DNA of 5,743 bases, taken from Gammaproteobacteria bacterium. GTDB lineage: Bacteria; Pseudomonadota; Gammaproteobacteria; UBA6429; Thiohalophilaceae. The stretch lies in the NCBI GenBank assembly GCA_029880425.1, contig JAOUOK010000140.1:1-5743 (forward strand). Direction: 5' to 3'. Position 1 is the first letter of the stretch. Each line of letters starts with the position of its first letter. Made by a program: the position numbers and the translations under genes. The notes beneath the pieces are model-generated. The model saw only the letters and a program-made list of their open reading frames with translations, was not told the DNA's origin and did not search any database. Positions 5,531-5,743 of this stretch are shown here, in pieces.

Positions 5531-5743
5531 CAAATGCTGCATAGCGACTATATTTTTCAATGTATGGGATAGTAGCGTGAATAAGGAAAAAAATAAAACC
5601 ATAAAAAAATCAGGCTGTGGCAAACATAATTAGAGCCTTTATTATGAATTCTGGTCTTCGCCCGAAAGTCTGTTGTTATTATTTATTTCGTTGAGATTTC
5701 GCAAAGTTAATCATATCACTGTCAACAGTTGGGTCATAAAATG
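5531..5743. other. AT-rich region without a supported gene
   Basis: No open frame with a credible start, RBS and length is seen up to the right edge. Contents are an A-rich stretch near 5585-5609, a small hairpin AGGCT 5612-5616/AGCCT 5634-5638, and at 5644-5670 a possible degenerate, inverted relative of the 501-527 hairpin repeat (20 of 27 matches by eye). The last three bases are ATG, but no strong ribosome binding site precedes them. Confidence 0.5.

Noticed and set aside
5612..5638. AGGCT/AGCCT hairpin as a terminator (A-rich on one side, T-rich on the other)
   Set aside because: The stem is only five base pairs with a 17-base loop, and no gene is seen that would end there.
5741..5743. 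ATG at the right edge as a new gene start
   Set aside because: No coding sequence is visible beyond it, and the preceding bases have only a weak purine stretch.

Overview
The window looks like chromosome from an AT-rich gammaproteobacterium, or a related Gram-negative. The evidence is a PBP1C-type cell-wall enzyme C-terminus, LSAC lipoboxes for outer-membrane lipoproteins, and small palindromic dispersed repeats of kinds common in environmental Proteobacteria. The species cannot be named from the sequence.

Layout, all genes on the plus strand. Bases 3-416 are the 3' end of a pbpC-like gene (penicillin-binding protein 1C) whose start lies left of the window. Bases 417-795 hold no gene. This gap starts with a more GC-rich patch of stacked hairpins (about 423-630), made of at least three different dispersed palindromic repeats. 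It ends in an AT-rich leader with a perfect 10-bp inverted repeat. Two tandem paralogous lipoprotein genes follow, at 796-3135 (779 aa) and 3333-5426 (697 aa). Each has its own AAGGGGA ribosome binding site and its own near-identical rho-independent terminator. Bases 5427-5743 hold the second terminator, another copy of the 30-nt repeat seen at 601-630, and AT-rich sequence with no convincing gene.

The two lipoproteins share one architecture: lipoprotein signal peptide, Gly/Ser linker, cadherin-like domain, FN3-like domain, and a seven-bladed FG-GAP (integrin-alpha-type) beta-propeller that ends exactly at the C-terminus. The first protein carries one extra bacterial Ig/cadherin-like domain (Big_9/'tandem-95' type) next to the membrane anchor. 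They are probably exported, lipid-anchored binding or adhesion proteins. No catalytic domain or partner gene is visible, so ligand and function are unknown.

The main points of interest are how the pair arose and diverged. The duplicated unit runs from just before each RBS to just after each terminator, while the sequence further upstream is unrelated, so the copies may be expressed differently. The pair is bracketed by direct copies of a hairpin repeat. Blade-by-blade comparison by eye suggests shuffling of the inner blades. No CRISPR, transposase, tRNA or rRNA was seen.
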